DNA from: Streptomyces sp. WMMB 322
Lineage (GTDB): Bacteria; Actinomycetota; Actinomycetes; Streptomycetales; Streptomycetaceae
Direction of reading: 5' to 3'
Assembly (NCBI RefSeq): GCF_900090145.1
Contig: NZ_FMHI01000001.1
Location: forward strand, 248,001-312,000
DNA length: 64,000 nucleotides
Shown piece by piece: positions 15,902 to 24,757 of the stretch; the stretch's first letter is position 1, and each line of letters opens with the position of its first letter. The notes under the pieces are model-generated. The model searched no databases. It worked only from the letters and a program-made list of their open reading frames with translations, and had not been told where the DNA came from. The position numbers and the translations under genes were made by a program.

Positions 15902-17536
15902 TCACAGCAGGGCCGCGGCCAGGAGCGGCAGCAGGACGATGATGAGCAGCGCGCCGACGATGTCGAAGGAGATGCCCGAGCGGATCATCTTGGTGATCGG
16001 CACGGTGCCGGACCCGTAGACGATGGCGTTCTGCGGCGTGGACACCGGCAGCATGAAGCCGAACGACGCGGCGAAGGTGGCCGCAAGGGCCGGCGTCAGC
16101 GGGTCGACGCCGGCGGCGACGGCCAGCGGGATGACGATCGGCACCACGACCGCGGCACTCGCGGTGTTCGAGGTCGTCTCGGAGACCACGATCGCCAGCA
16201 GCGCTCCGAAGACCGTGATGGCGACGGCGCTGCCGATGTTCAGGGCACCGAATGCCCCCTTGCCGATGGTCTCCGCCAGCCCCGTCTCCTCCAGCAGGGT
16301 GCCGAAGACGACGCCGGAGCCGAACAGCACGATCGTGCCCCAGTCGATCCGCGCGGCGTCCCCCCACCGCAGTGTGAACTCGCGTGCCTTCCAGTCCGTG
16401 GGGAGCACGAAGAGCAGGGCGGCGCCGAGTACGGCGGCGACGCCTTCGTCCAGGTTGTTCGACGCGGTCTCGTAGGCGCTGGAACCGGTGCCCACGACCA
16501 GGCCGACTACGGCCGGGAAGACCCACAGCACGACCGTCACGGTGAACGCGAACAGCGTGTTCTTCTCGGCGCGGCTCATCCTGCCGAGCGCGGCCCGCTC
16601 GCGGTGGACGTACTCCTCGACGCCTGTCAGATGCCGGACTTCGGGGCGGTTGAGCAGCAGCAGCACGACGGCAAGGCCCACGAACATCAGGGCGCAGATC
16701 GGGAACGCCATGGCCATCCACGTCCCGAAGGGGATGGGCTTGTCGGTCGCCTTCTCGATCAGCTCCCGGCCGATCAGGTTCGGCGGGCTGCCGACGGGGG
16801 TGAGCAGGCCGCCGACGCTGGCGCCGTAGGCCAGCATCAGCATCATCGCGAAGCCGACGCGCATGCGGGTCGGGTCGAAGCGGTGCAGGGTGCCTTCGGC
16901 TTCGTGCTTGTCCTGGACGAGGTTGCCGATCACGCCGAGGATTCCGACGGCTGTCGGCATGAGGATCGCCACCGTCGCGGTGTTGGAGATCCACGCCGAG
17001 AGGAGGCAGGTGATGAAGCCGAACGCGATGACGATGCGGAGGGAGCTGCGTGCGACACCCGGCACCGACAGGATGCGGAAGGCGAAACGCCTGGCCAGGC
17101 CGTGTACGAGCATGGACTGCGCAAGGATGAAGGCGCCGATGAAGGTGAAGACCGTCCCCGAGCCGAACGGTGCGAGCACGCCGTTGGCGCCTTCGTCTCC
17201 GCCGGCCCCGAGCAGCACCAGCAACGAGGCGCCCAGGAGCCCCGAGACCGGGATGGGTATCGGCTCGGTCACCCAGGCGACGATCACCCCCGCCAGTACC
17301 GCCGCGACATTGTGCTGGGTCTGCGGAATGTCCAGCGGCAGCAGGAACACGATGATCGTGGCCAGCGGCGCCAGGAAGAATCCGGCCGTACGCCGCGCCT
17401 TCTCGAACCGCTCCTCTGCCGGGGAGAGCTTCTGCTCGGCGAGACCGCGGTAGGTGGAGCCGCCCAGCAGCGCCTTCTCGACGTCGACGCGGCCCGGTGT
17501 ATTGCTGGGTTTCGACTGATCGCCGGTGATGGCCAT
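15902..17536 (-). CDS. SLC13/DASS-type dicarboxylate:sodium symporter
   Basis: This is a 544-residue inner-membrane carrier with about 11-12 helices. Family motifs are present in the expected order: AWISNTATVAILMPTAVG (SNT motif 1), SVGGLLTPVGSPPNLIGREL, then in the second half SETTSNTASAAVVVPIVIPL (SNT motif 2) and MLPVSTPQNAIVYGSGTVPI. These two SNT/P-rich hairpins bind the sodium and carboxylate. Members carry succinate, tartrate, malate or citrate. The gene lies 148 bases downstream of tartrate dehydrogenase on the same strand, so tartrate or a related C4 acid is the likely substrate. ATG 17536 has AAGGAGA upstream. Confidence 0.9.
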   Translation of the reverse strand: MAITGDQSKPSNTPGRVDVEKALLGGSTYRGLAEQKLSPAEERFEKARRTAGFFLAPLATIIVFLLPLDIPQTQHNVAAVLAGVIVAWVTEPIPIPVSGLLGASLLVLLGAGGDEGANGVLAPFGSGTVFTFIGAFILAQSMLVHGLARRFAFRILSVPGVARSSLRIVIAFGFITCLLSAWISNTATVAILMPTAVGILGVIGNLVQDKHEAEGTLHRFDPTRMRVGFAMMLMLAYGASVGGLLTPVGSPPNLIGRELIEKATDKPIPFGTWMAMAFPICALMFVGLAVVLLLLNRPEVRHLTGVEEYVHRERAALGRMSRAEKNTLFAFTVTVVLWVFPAVVGLVVGTGSSAYETASNNLDEGVAAVLGAALLFVLPTDWKAREFTLRWGDAARIDWGTIVLFGSGVVFGTLLEETGLAETIGKGAFGALNIGSAVAITVFGALLAIVVSETTSNTASAAVVVPIVIPLAVAAGVDPLTPALAATFAASFGFMLPVSTPQNAIVYGSGTVPITKMIRSGISFDIVGALLIIVLLPLLAAALL

Positions 17537-17684
17537 GTCATCTCCTTCGAACTCGGATCCCCCAGGGTTTTCCTGACGCGGCTACGGGCTGAGCGCGGCT
17601 TGGCCCGTAGCCGGCGACTCGGTCGGTCGGTGGTTTCTGGCCGTGGTGAGAGTGCCAGTTCGCGGTTCTGCGGGGAATGGGCGG

Positions 17685-18770
17685 TCAGCCGTTTTCCAGG
17701 TTTGCGATGACCGCGTTCGTGACCTCCTCGGAGGTCGCGGTGCCGCCGACGTCACGGGTACGTGTCCCGCTGCCCGTGGCCGCCTCGACGGCACGGCGCA
17801 CGGTCTTCGCCTCGTCGGCGAGTCCGAAGTGCTCCAGCATGAGGGCGGCGCTGCCGATGGCGCCCAGGGGGTTGCACAGCCCCTGGCCTGCGATGTCCGG
17901 TGCCGAGCCGTGCACCGGCTCGAACATCGAGGGGAAGCGCCGCTCGGGGTTGAGGTTCGCGCTCGCCGCGAGGCCCAGGCTCCCGGTGATGGCGCTGCCG
18001 AGGTCGGAGAGGATGTCGGCGTGCAGGTTGGTGGCGACGACCACCGACAGGTCCTCGGGCTGCAGGACGAACTTGGCGGCCATGGCGTCGACGAGGACGC
18101 TTTCGGTCTCGACGTCGGGGTAGTCCGCCGCGACCCGTTCGAAGACCTCGTCCCACAGGACCATGCCGTACTGCTGGGCGTTGCTCTTGGTGACGCTGGA
18201 GACCTTCTTCCGTGCGCGGGTGCGCGCCAGGTCGAAGGCGAAGCGCATGATGCGCTCGCACCCGACCTCGGTGAAGAGCGCGGACTGCACCGCCACCTCC
18301 GAACCGGCGCCGCGGCCGGCGAGGTTGCGCCCGCCGAGCCCCGCATACTCGCCCTCGGAGTTCTCCCTTACGACCACCCAGTCGAGGTCGTCGCGGTCCG
18401 CGGTGCGCAGTGGACTTGCGATGCCCGGCAGGAACTCGACGGGACGCACGTTGGCCCACTGGTCGAAGTTCTGGCAGATCCTCAGGCGCAGTCCCCAGAG
18501 GCTCACGTGGTCGGGCACGGTCGGCCAGCCCACCGCCCCGAAGTAGATGGCGTCGAAGTCCTTGAGCTGTTCCAGTCCGTCCTCGTCCATCATCTTCCCG
18601 TGCTCGGCGTAGTAGGCCGAGCCCCACGGGAATTCGCGCCAGTCGAAGGCGAAGCGGCCGCTGGAGCGTGCCGCGAGTGCGTCGAGGACGGCTCGTCCGC
18701 ACTCCACAACCTCGACACCCACGCCGTCCGCGGGGATGGAGGCGATCTGGAAGGTCTGCTCGGCGGTCAC
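17685..18770 (-). CDS. Tartrate dehydrogenase / D-malate dehydrogenase (decarboxylating)
   Basis: This 361-residue enzyme belongs to the isocitrate/isopropylmalate dehydrogenase family. IPADGVGVEVVECG opens the fold. DAIYFGAVGWPTVPDHVSLWGLRLRICQNFDQWANVRPVEFLPG carries the substrate-binding arginines and is characteristic of the TIGR02089 tartrate-dehydrogenase branch. VRENSEGEYAGLGG and the active-site Lys/Asp in VTKSNAQQYG and VDAMAAKFVLQPEDLSVVVATNLHADILSDLG follow, and SMFEPVHGSAPDIAG binds NAD. It oxidises tartrate (and often D-malate) with NAD. GTG 18770 has GGAGG upstream. A LysR-type box lies 95 bases upstream, and the dicarboxylate carrier follows. Confidence 0.88.
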   Translation of the reverse strand: MTAEQTFQIASIPADGVGVEVVECGRAVLDALAARSSGRFAFDWREFPWGSAYYAEHGKMMDEDGLEQLKDFDAIYFGAVGWPTVPDHVSLWGLRLRICQNFDQWANVRPVEFLPGIASPLRTADRDDLDWVVVRENSEGEYAGLGGRNLAGRGAGSEVAVQSALFTEVGCERIMRFAFDLARTRARKKVSSVTKSNAQQYGMVLWDEVFERVAADYPDVETESVLVDAMAAKFVLQPEDLSVVVATNLHADILSDLGSAITGSLGLAASANLNPERRFPSMFEPVHGSAPDIAGQGLCNPLGAIGSAALMLEHFGLADEAKTVRRAVEAATGSGTRTRDVGGTATSEEVTNAVIANLENG

Positions 18771-18864
18771 TGGTGATCCTCCGGCCTGTCGGCGTCAAGT
18801 GGCTCACGTGGGAGTGAACCGCTGCGACTCCTGCGGTGTCCAAGACCGGCTTCTGATCCCGGTG

Positions 18865-18899
18865 ATAGGCCCTGCCTATGAATCGCTGCCTATGAGTCG
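18865..18899. promoter_or_regulatory. LysR-type T-N11-A box upstream of tartrate dehydrogenase
   Basis: ATAGGCCCTGCCTAT (18865-18879) is a perfect inverted repeat (ATAGGC-CCT-GCCTAT) with the T-N11-A spacing of LysR operators. Its right half is part of a 14-bp direct repeat (CTGCCTATGAATCG at 18872-18885 and CTGCCTATGAGTCG at 18886-18899). The second copy runs into the LysR stop codon. The site is 95-109 bases upstream of the tartrate dehydrogenase start and downstream of the LysR gene, so it most likely controls the metabolic genes. Confidence 0.75.
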
Positions 18900-19840
18900 C
18901 TGTCCATGACCGCTGACGACGACGGCTGGGCGGCGTACCGCTCGACGCACACGGTGAAGGCCTGAGCGGCCGGTGTCAGTGCCGCCGCTCGGGTCACGAA
19001 GGTGATCCGGAGCAGGGAGACCGGCTCGATGTGGCGGACGTGGGCGCCCGCAGTCTCGGCCAGATGCGTCCAGGACGACGGCATCACGGCATGGCCCACG
19101 CCGGCCAGGACCATGGGCAGGATCGACGTGCGGTGCTCGACCTCGACCACGATCTGTGCCCCCACGCCGCTGGACAGCACGTCGTCGACGAGCTGACGCA
19201 TGAGACTTCCGGGCTTGCTCACGACGAGCCGCATCGCGTGGAGTTGCCGGCGTTCGATGGCCGGTCGTGTTCGTGCCTTCCTCCGCTCGTGCCCCGGAGG
19301 AGTTCCCTCGCCGCTGCCCGGGGGCGAGATGAGCACCAGTGGCTGGTCCTCGATGTGCAGCACCCGCACCCCCTCGGCCGGCGGCGTGGATGCCGCGCCG
19401 AGGACGCCCAGTTCCGCTCGTCCCGTCTTGACGAAGTGGATGACCTCTTCCGGTGTGAAGGCGGCTTCCACTGTGGCCGTCATGGTCGGGTGTCTGCTGG
19501 TGAAATCGTTCATGATCGTGGCCAGGGGCTCCATCCCGGGGCTGGGCATGGAGACCAGCTCCACCCGCCCGCGTTGCAGACCACGGACGGACTGCGCGGC
19601 GGCCTTGGCGGAGTCCAGGTCCCGCAGCACCTGACGTGCCGGCTCGACCAGCTGGGAACCCGCATCGCTCAGCACGATCCCCCGGCCGACACGGTGGAAC
19701 AGGGGCACGCCGAGTTCGCGCTCCAGCGTTCTCATCGCCTGGGAGAGGGACGGCTGTGCGATGTGCAGCTGCTCGGCGGCGCGGCCGAAGTGCTGGTGCC
19801 GGACGACCGCCAGGAAGTAGGCCAGCTGTCGCGCGTCCAT
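18890..19840 (-). CDS. LysR-family regulator of the tartrate module
   Basis: This is a 316-residue LysR-type regulator. The N-terminal winged helix-turn-helix is MDARQLAYFLAVVRHQHFGR..AAEQLHIAQPSLSQAMRTLERELGVPLFHR. The effector domain begins near residue 90 (GRVELVSMPSPGMEPLATIM). An unusual charged insert, PPGSGEGTPPGHERRKARTR, interrupts the effector domain around residues 180-200. ATG 19840 has AGGAGGT at the ideal distance; the frame upstream is not conserved. It is encoded on the same strand just ahead of tartrate dehydrogenase, which fits control of tartrate or dicarboxylate use, the effector probably being the substrate itself. Confidence 0.85.
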   Translation of the reverse strand: MDARQLAYFLAVVRHQHFGRAAEQLHIAQPSLSQAMRTLERELGVPLFHRVGRGIVLSDAGSQLVEPARQVLRDLDSAKAAAQSVRGLQRGRVELVSMPSPGMEPLATIMNDFTSRHPTMTATVEAAFTPEEVIHFVKTGRAELGVLGAASTPPAEGVRVLHIEDQPLVLISPPGSGEGTPPGHERRKARTRPAIERRQLHAMRLVVSKPGSLMRQLVDDVLSSGVGAQIVVEVEHRTSILPMVLAGVGHAVMPSSWTHLAETAGAHVRHIEPVSLLRITFVTRAAALTPAAQAFTVCVERYAAQPSSSAVMDSDS

Positions 19841-20191
19841 GTGCCACCTCCTGCAGACGGGTGGGCGCAGCCTACTGATGGTCCGGAGGTCCGCCCTGTG
19901 GCCTGCGACGGCCGTGGCCGCCGCCGCGCCGCAGCGGACCGTTCCGTGCGTGCCCGGGCCGCGGGGTCGCGGCGCGGGAGGGGCGGCAGTCCGGTGCCCG
20001 GGCGGGAAGGCCGGAGCTCCTGTGCCGCTTCGGGTGAGGGCCACACGGGCGCCTGCCGTGCGTGTGGCCACGAACCAGGTGAAAGCGCCTATACGGTTAT
20101 ACGTCTGGACACAAGGTGTAGTGGTCCGTATGAGATGCGTGGCCGTATCCGAGGGCGCGTTGAACGGAACTGACGAAGGAGAGCGACCGGG
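19841..20191. other. Divergent region between LysR and the SLOG-like gene
   Basis: These 351 bases serve as promoter for LysR (leftward) and the SLOG-like gene (rightward). A stem-loop pairs CCACACG (20041-20047) with CGTGTGG (20061-20067). A short direct repeat TATACG lies at 20090-20095 and 20098-20103, in an unusually AT-rich patch that could be the rightward promoter. No gene is seen. Confidence 0.5.
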
Positions 20192-20683
20192 ATGGCGACG
20201 AAAGTTGCGGTAACCGGGCACATGGAGCTGTCCGAGGACACGGTGCCGCTCGTACGGGCGGAGCTGGAGCGGCTGCTGCGCATGTTCGAGCCCTCCGGGC
20301 TCGTGGGCCTCTCGTGCGTGGCGGCCGGAGCCGACTCACTCTTCGCGGAGTCGGTGCTGGCTGCGGGCGGACGGCTGGTGGCGGTGCTGCCCAGCCGCGA
20401 CTACCGGCAGGCCACGGTGAAACCGGAACATGCCGAGACCTACGACCGGCTCACCGCCGCGGCCGACGAGGTGCTCGTGCTGCCGTACGCGAACGCCGAC
20501 CGCAAGGCGTACGAGGCGGCCAACGCGGTGCTGCTGGAACGCGCCGACCGGCTCGTCGCCATCTGGGACGGCCAGCCGGGATCGGAGGAGAAGGGCGGCA
20601 CGACCGCGGACATCGTCGCGAACGCGCGGAACGCCGGTCTCGCTGTCGACGTGGTGTGGCCGGCGGGCGCGTCCCGGAGCTGA
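20192..20683 (+). CDS. SLOG-like Rossmann-fold protein of unknown function
   Basis: This is a 163-residue soluble alpha/beta protein. The opening strand KVAVTGHMELSEDTVPLVR, the glycine turn LSCVAAGADSLFAESVLAAG, the strand LVAVLPSRDYRQATV and later RADRLVAIWDGQPG..GGTTADIVANAR follow the pattern of SLOG/LOG nucleotide-binding folds (DprA, YspA, LOG). The final GGT(T/A)D element resembles the nucleotide-phosphate loop. Such domains bind or cleave nucleotides or nucleotide-derived ligands; the ligand here is not known. AAGGAGAG lies about 10 bases upstream of ATG 20192. It converges with the helicase-associated gene 100 bases away. Confidence 0.6.
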   Translation: MATKVAVTGHMELSEDTVPLVRAELERLLRMFEPSGLVGLSCVAAGADSLFAESVLAAGGRLVAVLPSRDYRQATVKPEHAETYDRLTAAADEVLVLPYANADRKAYEAANAVLLERADRLVAIWDGQPGSEEKGGTTADIVANARNAGLAVDVVWPAGASRS

Positions 20684-20782
20684 CCGGTGAAGGGGCCGGA
20701 TCCCGCGGTACGGCCGCGGGCCCGGCCCCGTCGGTGAGTTCGGGCGGGGCCTCTGCGCGTGGAGAGCGGGGACTCCGCCCGG

Positions 20783-23332
20783 TCAGGGCCCGGCCAGTTC
20801 GGCGGCGCCCGTGATGCGGTGCAGCGGATAGGTGCGGATCTCGTCCGCGGTGTGGTCGTACGCCGTCACGAATCCGCCCTCCACGCGCACCGGCGCGATG
20901 ACCCGCTGGCTGGCGGCCCCGTCGGCGTTGACGTAGCCGATCCACACCGCGTCTCCCGACTTCGCCGCCGACCGCATCATGGCGATGGTGTCCGCCGACG
21001 TCGTGCGCGGCAGGGCACCGCCTCCCGCGCCCGGGGGCTTCGGCACCCGTCCGGACGGCTTCGGTGCCCTGTGCTTCGCCGTCGCCGCGTGGTCGCCCGC
21101 CCGGATCGCGCGCACGGCGGCGGTGAGCAGCGCCGCGTCCGGCACCGGGGGGCCGTCGGGCACCGGGTCCGGAGGGGTGCGCGGCGGGGTGCGGCGGGCG
21201 TCCGCGCGGGCGATGACCACATCCCCCTCGGCGGACTCGGCGGCCGGTGCGTAGCCCATCTCCCGCAGCTTCGCGAGCAGTTGGTCGGGCGGAAGGGACG
21301 AGGCGAGCACTGTCGGCGCCAGCAGCCGCAGTTGCAGCGGCGCGGAGCGCCTGTCCGCGGTGATCTCCGTCAGGAGCGCGTCGTCGTCGCAGCGTACGTA
21401 CGAGGACGCGGCACCCACGCGCAGCCTGCCGTGCCTGCGTGCGACGTCGTCGACGAGGTAACTCAGCGGCTGCGGGACGGGAGTTCGCGAGTGAGCGGCC
21501 AGGAAGGCGTGGATGTCGCTCGCGGTGCGCCCGGCGTCGAGGGCCCGCCGCACGGACGCCGGAGTGAAGCGGTAGACGGTGGCTCCGCCCTTGGACTCGA
21601 CGTCGGCGAGCACGCCGAGCATGGCCGCCAGCGGCCGCTGGAGCGGCCCCGGCGCCACGGCCGTCAGGTCGGCCTGGAGCAGCATGTGGTCCAGCGGCTC
21701 GGGCAGCAGCGGCGCCAGGCCGGCCGCGGCCCGTGCTGCCGCGCTCTCCAGTTCGCCCGCCGTGGGTGTGCCTCCCCCAGCCGCCGCCGGGGGTGCCTCC
21801 AGCCAGGGCAGGACGAGTTCACGCGCGTACGAGGCGAGGGCACCGCGACCGGTCAGGCCGAGCAACTCGGCCTCATGCAGGGCCCATTCGGCAAGCTGCG
21901 TGCGCAGGTCGCCCGCGGACTCGCCGGCCGCGCGCCCGGCGCCGCGCAGCGGGCGCTCCCACCGCAGCCGCGCCAGGACGGAGTACTGCGCGGGCGCCGA
22001 GCCCGCATGGAGGGAGGCGAGCAGTCCGAGGGTCCGGCGGCGCACGTCGGCCGCGAGGCCGCGGTCCAGGCCCTGGCCGAGCGCGGCGAGGGCGCGGCCC
22101 TTGGCGTCCCGCGTGCCGACGAGGCCGGGCACACGGGTGCCCGTGAGCCAGCTCACCACGATGCGGGACCAGCGCTCGTGTGCCGGGCGGCGCAGCCACT
22201 CGTCGTACGCGGGTGTGGGCGCGTAGGCCTCGTCCGGTTCGCCGTCGGGGGCCAGCAGGCCCGCCGCGTAGGCGAGTTCGATCCAGAAGGCGGCGGTCGG
22301 CTCGGGCACGTCGAGGGAGGTGGCGGTGCGTTTCAGGTCCCGCACGCCGAGGCCGCCGGCGCGCAGTACGGACGGCGGGTCGGTCTCCCAGCCGGAGAGC
22401 AGGTCCTCCAGCGTGTCCAGCGCGGCGAGGGCCTGGCCCGCCGCCGTCTCGTCCGTGGCCTGCGGGGGATGCTCCCGCCGGACCTCCAGCGGCGGCGCCA
22501 GCGGTTCGACGTGGCGGTGGGCGCGGCCCGCCCGCAGGCTGAGCGCCACCTCGCGGGGGAGTACGACGGTGCGGGGCGCGGTCCTCACCAGCAGGGCGCG
22601 GTCGAGCAGCCACCTCACGGGCCCCGAGGGCGAGTCGGTGTGCACGGAACCGTACGGCGGGCCCCAGCGCAGCTTGTCGAGCATCGCGAGCGACTCGGGC
22701 GGTGCTCCGTCGAGGAGCGCGTCGGTGCGCTCGCGGTCCGCGAAGAGCGAGGTGAGCCCGGCAAGTGCGCTCACCGGGTCGTGCGTCGCGGGGAGGCCGG
22801 TCGCGGCGAGGATGTCCTGGAGCCGCCCGGGCGACATTCCGGACGTGGCCTCCGCGAGTGTCGGGCCGAGGCCGGTGGGCGAGGGAACCGAGGGGGAGGG
22901 GGTGAGCAACTCCCGTGCGGTGCGCACGAGATGGAGCCGGTCGTCGCCGCCCCACAGCAGGGCCTGCTCGCGGAGCGTGCGCAGGGCGCGCGGCAGTTCG
23001 GCGGCGATGTCCTCCGGGTCGGCGCCCGCTTCGCCGGTGGCGGGGTCTCCCGTGAGGAGGGCCCGGAGCGTGGCGTACGAGCACGGGTCGGGCGCCACGG
23101 CGATGGCCTCGGCGGTCTGCAGGGCGAAGCGGTCCAGCCGCTCCACGGCCCGTACGACGGACGCCCTGGTGCCCGCGCGGGTCGCGAGCTGGGTGAGGTC
23201 GTTGGGGACGGGAGAGAGCAGGTCCGGGCGGCTGCGGAGCAGCTCTGCGAGTGCCGCGTCGTCGCGGGCTCGCAGATCGTCGGCGAGCGTACGGGGTGCG
23301 GCGCTGCCGGCGCCGCTGTGCTCGGTGCTCAT
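20783..23332 (-). CDS. Helicase-associated protein with XPB N-terminal-like and WYL-like domains (Rv0862c type)
   Basis: This is an 849-residue protein resembling mycobacterial Rv0862c, the neighbour of XPB. The N-terminal part (LADDLRARDDAALAELLRSR, PDLLSPVPNDLTQLATRAGTR) is a repeat-rich helical/wHTH region. Around 550-690 a helicase XPB/Ssl2 N-terminal-like domain carries LLQADLTAVAPGPLQRPLAA, DVESKGGATVYRFTPASVRRALDAG and SYLVDDVARRHGRLRVG. The C-terminus has a WYL-like beta domain (VWIGYVNADGAASQRVIAPVRVEGGFVTAYDH). No ATPase motifs are present, so it may act as a partner or regulator of XPB. ATG 23332 was chosen over a longer frame. A GC palindrome is inserted in frame near 21771-21795. 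Confidence 0.8.
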   Translation of the reverse strand: MSTEHSGAGSAAPRTLADDLRARDDAALAELLRSRPDLLSPVPNDLTQLATRAGTRASVVRAVERLDRFALQTAEAIAVAPDPCSYATLRALLTGDPATGEAGADPEDIAAELPRALRTLREQALLWGGDDRLHLVRTARELLTPSPSVPSPTGLGPTLAEATSGMSPGRLQDILAATGLPATHDPVSALAGLTSLFADRERTDALLDGAPPESLAMLDKLRWGPPYGSVHTDSPSGPVRWLLDRALLVRTAPRTVVLPREVALSLRAGRAHRHVEPLAPPLEVRREHPPQATDETAAGQALAALDTLEDLLSGWETDPPSVLRAGGLGVRDLKRTATSLDVPEPTAAFWIELAYAAGLLAPDGEPDEAYAPTPAYDEWLRRPAHERWSRIVVSWLTGTRVPGLVGTRDAKGRALAALGQGLDRGLAADVRRRTLGLLASLHAGSAPAQYSVLARLRWERPLRGAGRAAGESAGDLRTQLAEWALHEAELLGLTGRGALASYARELVLPWLEAPPAAAGGGTPTAGELESAAARAAAGLAPLLPEPLDHMLLQADLTAVAPGPLQRPLAAMLGVLADVESKGGATVYRFTPASVRRALDAGRTASDIHAFLAAHSRTPVPQPLSYLVDDVARRHGRLRVGAASSYVRCDDDALLTEITADRRSAPLQLRLLAPTVLASSLPPDQLLAKLREMGYAPAAESAEGDVVIARADARRTPPRTPPDPVPDGPPVPDAALLTAAVRAIRAGDHAATAKHRAPKPSGRVPKPPGAGGGALPRTTSADTIAMMRSAAKSGDAVWIGYVNADGAASQRVIAPVRVEGGFVTAYDHTADEIRTYPLHRITGAAELAGP
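21771..21795. repeat. GC palindrome inserted in frame in the helicase-associated gene
   Basis: CCTCCCCCAGCCGCCGCCGG followed by GGGTG pairs CCCCC with GGGGG around a 10-base centre. It encodes the low-complexity peptide PPAAAGGGTP on the opposite strand, in the helical region before the XPB-like domain. The TCCCCC..GGGGGTG arms resemble dispersed hairpin elements of Streptomyces genomes. Confidence 0.55.
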
Positions 23333-23429
23333 CCAGCCCACGTTAGCGCGGGCGGCGCAGGGTACCGTCGTGGGCAAGCCTGGCAAATGGCAGGGCAGGC
23401 ACCAAGGGCAAGCAGTCGTTGGGGAATTG

Positions 23430-24509
23430 GTGGGAATCGAGAGCGACAAGCTCGTATTCGATTATCTGAGCCGGATCGGCGACCTGGCCCACAGCACGTC
23501 GATGACGGCCGCCGAACGGGCGCGCCTCGTCAGCGGTCTGCGCGGCGAGATCGACCGGCTGCGGGCCGCCGAGGGCGGCGCCGAGAGCAAGGCCGCCGTG
23601 AAGAAGATCCTGGCGCGGCTGGGCCGGCCGGAGGAGGTCGTCGCGGCGCGCGGCTCGGCCACGGGCGGCTCGGCGGGCGGTTCCGCCGGAGCTCCGGGTG
23701 CTTCCACCCGAGGCGGAGGCGGAAGCGAGGGCGGCGGCGACGAGGGCCCGAAGGTGCCGCTCGGCAAGGGCCGGTCCGTCCCGTCGGCGCCCACCGCCTT
23801 CTCCGGCGCCTCCGCGCCGCATCTTGCGGGCATGGACGAGCTGGGCCCCGAGGAGTCCGACCCGGACTGGTGGCGCCTCGACCCCAGCCCCTACGGGGAC
23901 GGCGGCGGCAGCCGCACGTTCGGCGAGCCGGTGCCGGGCTTCGTCGGCGGCATCGAGCTGCCCGAGCTGTTCAACCCGCCGGCCGGCGGTGAGGAGGACG
24001 GGGTCCGTCCCGGGAGCGGCCTGACCAAGGCTCCCGTTCCGGCGGCACGCAAGGCCATCGACGACGAGGCGGGCGGCGCCGTGGACGCCGGGGCCGGCGC
24101 GGCCCTCGCGGGCGGCCGCCGGCGGCTGTGGCCCGGGCGCTCGCGCCTCGCGGCGGCCGGGCCGCGTGCGGGCGGCGTCGTGGAGTGGGTGGCGGCGGCG
24201 CTGCTGGTGGCCGGAGCCCTCATCGGCTCGCTGATCCCGCTCGGCGCGGGATGGCTGGCCGCCTGGTGGTCGCCCCGCCTGAGCCGTACCGAGGCCAAGT
24301 GGGCGGCCGGCGGCATGCCGGGCCTCGTCGCGGCGGGCACCCTGGTGTGGCTGTGGGGACGCGTGGACGGACGGTGGGGCGAGCCCCTCGCGGAGGGCGG
24401 CGAGGCACTCGGGCGGGCCCTGACGGACTCGGCCCCTGTGGCGCTGCGTGTCGCGGCGGTCGCCAGCGCGCTGTTCCTCGTCTGGCGTGCCCGGCGGCCA
24501 CGGGTGTGA
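23430..24509 (+). CDS. HAAS-domain membrane protein
   Basis: This is a 359-residue protein with an N-terminal helical HAAS-like domain (about 1-75: GIESDKLVFDYLSRIGDLAH, then ARLVSGLRGEIDRLRAAEGG and KKILARLGRPEEVVAARG). A Gly/Ser/Ala linker follows, then an acidic PDWWRLDPSPYGDGGG region. The C-terminus has three to four membrane helices (about 230-355, e.g. VVEWVAAALLVAGALIGSLIPLGAGWLAAWW). HAAS domains are found in membrane signalling proteins, including those paired with PadR regulators; no PadR gene is next door. GTG 23430 was chosen because the conserved (V/M)GIESD start is there. It is divergent from the helicase-associated gene. Confidence 0.75.
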   Translation: MGIESDKLVFDYLSRIGDLAHSTSMTAAERARLVSGLRGEIDRLRAAEGGAESKAAVKKILARLGRPEEVVAARGSATGGSAGGSAGAPGASTRGGGGSEGGGDEGPKVPLGKGRSVPSAPTAFSGASAPHLAGMDELGPEESDPDWWRLDPSPYGDGGGSRTFGEPVPGFVGGIELPELFNPPAGGEEDGVRPGSGLTKAPVPAARKAIDDEAGGAVDAGAGAALAGGRRRLWPGRSRLAAAGPRAGGVVEWVAAALLVAGALIGSLIPLGAGWLAAWWSPRLSRTEAKWAAGGMPGLVAAGTLVWLWGRVDGRWGEPLAEGGEALGRALTDSAPVALRVAAVASALFLVWRARRPRV

Positions 24510-24757
24510 GCGCGGGCCCGCGGCGCGGGCGCCACATCCCGGCAGCAGGTGGAGAATCCGGCACCGGAGGGAGTGCGGTCCATGGCCAGGCTGCGCGCAC
24601 TGGCGCGGCAGGGCGATGGACGGAGTTCTCAACTCCGGTACTCCCGTGCAAGATCCACGCTCCGCCGACCGGACGTCGCTGTGACCGCCCCCGCCCTCGC
24701 CCCCTTCCCGCCCCTGCCGCCGCCCCGCTTGTGGTGGACGCGCCGCCGCGGGGCAGG

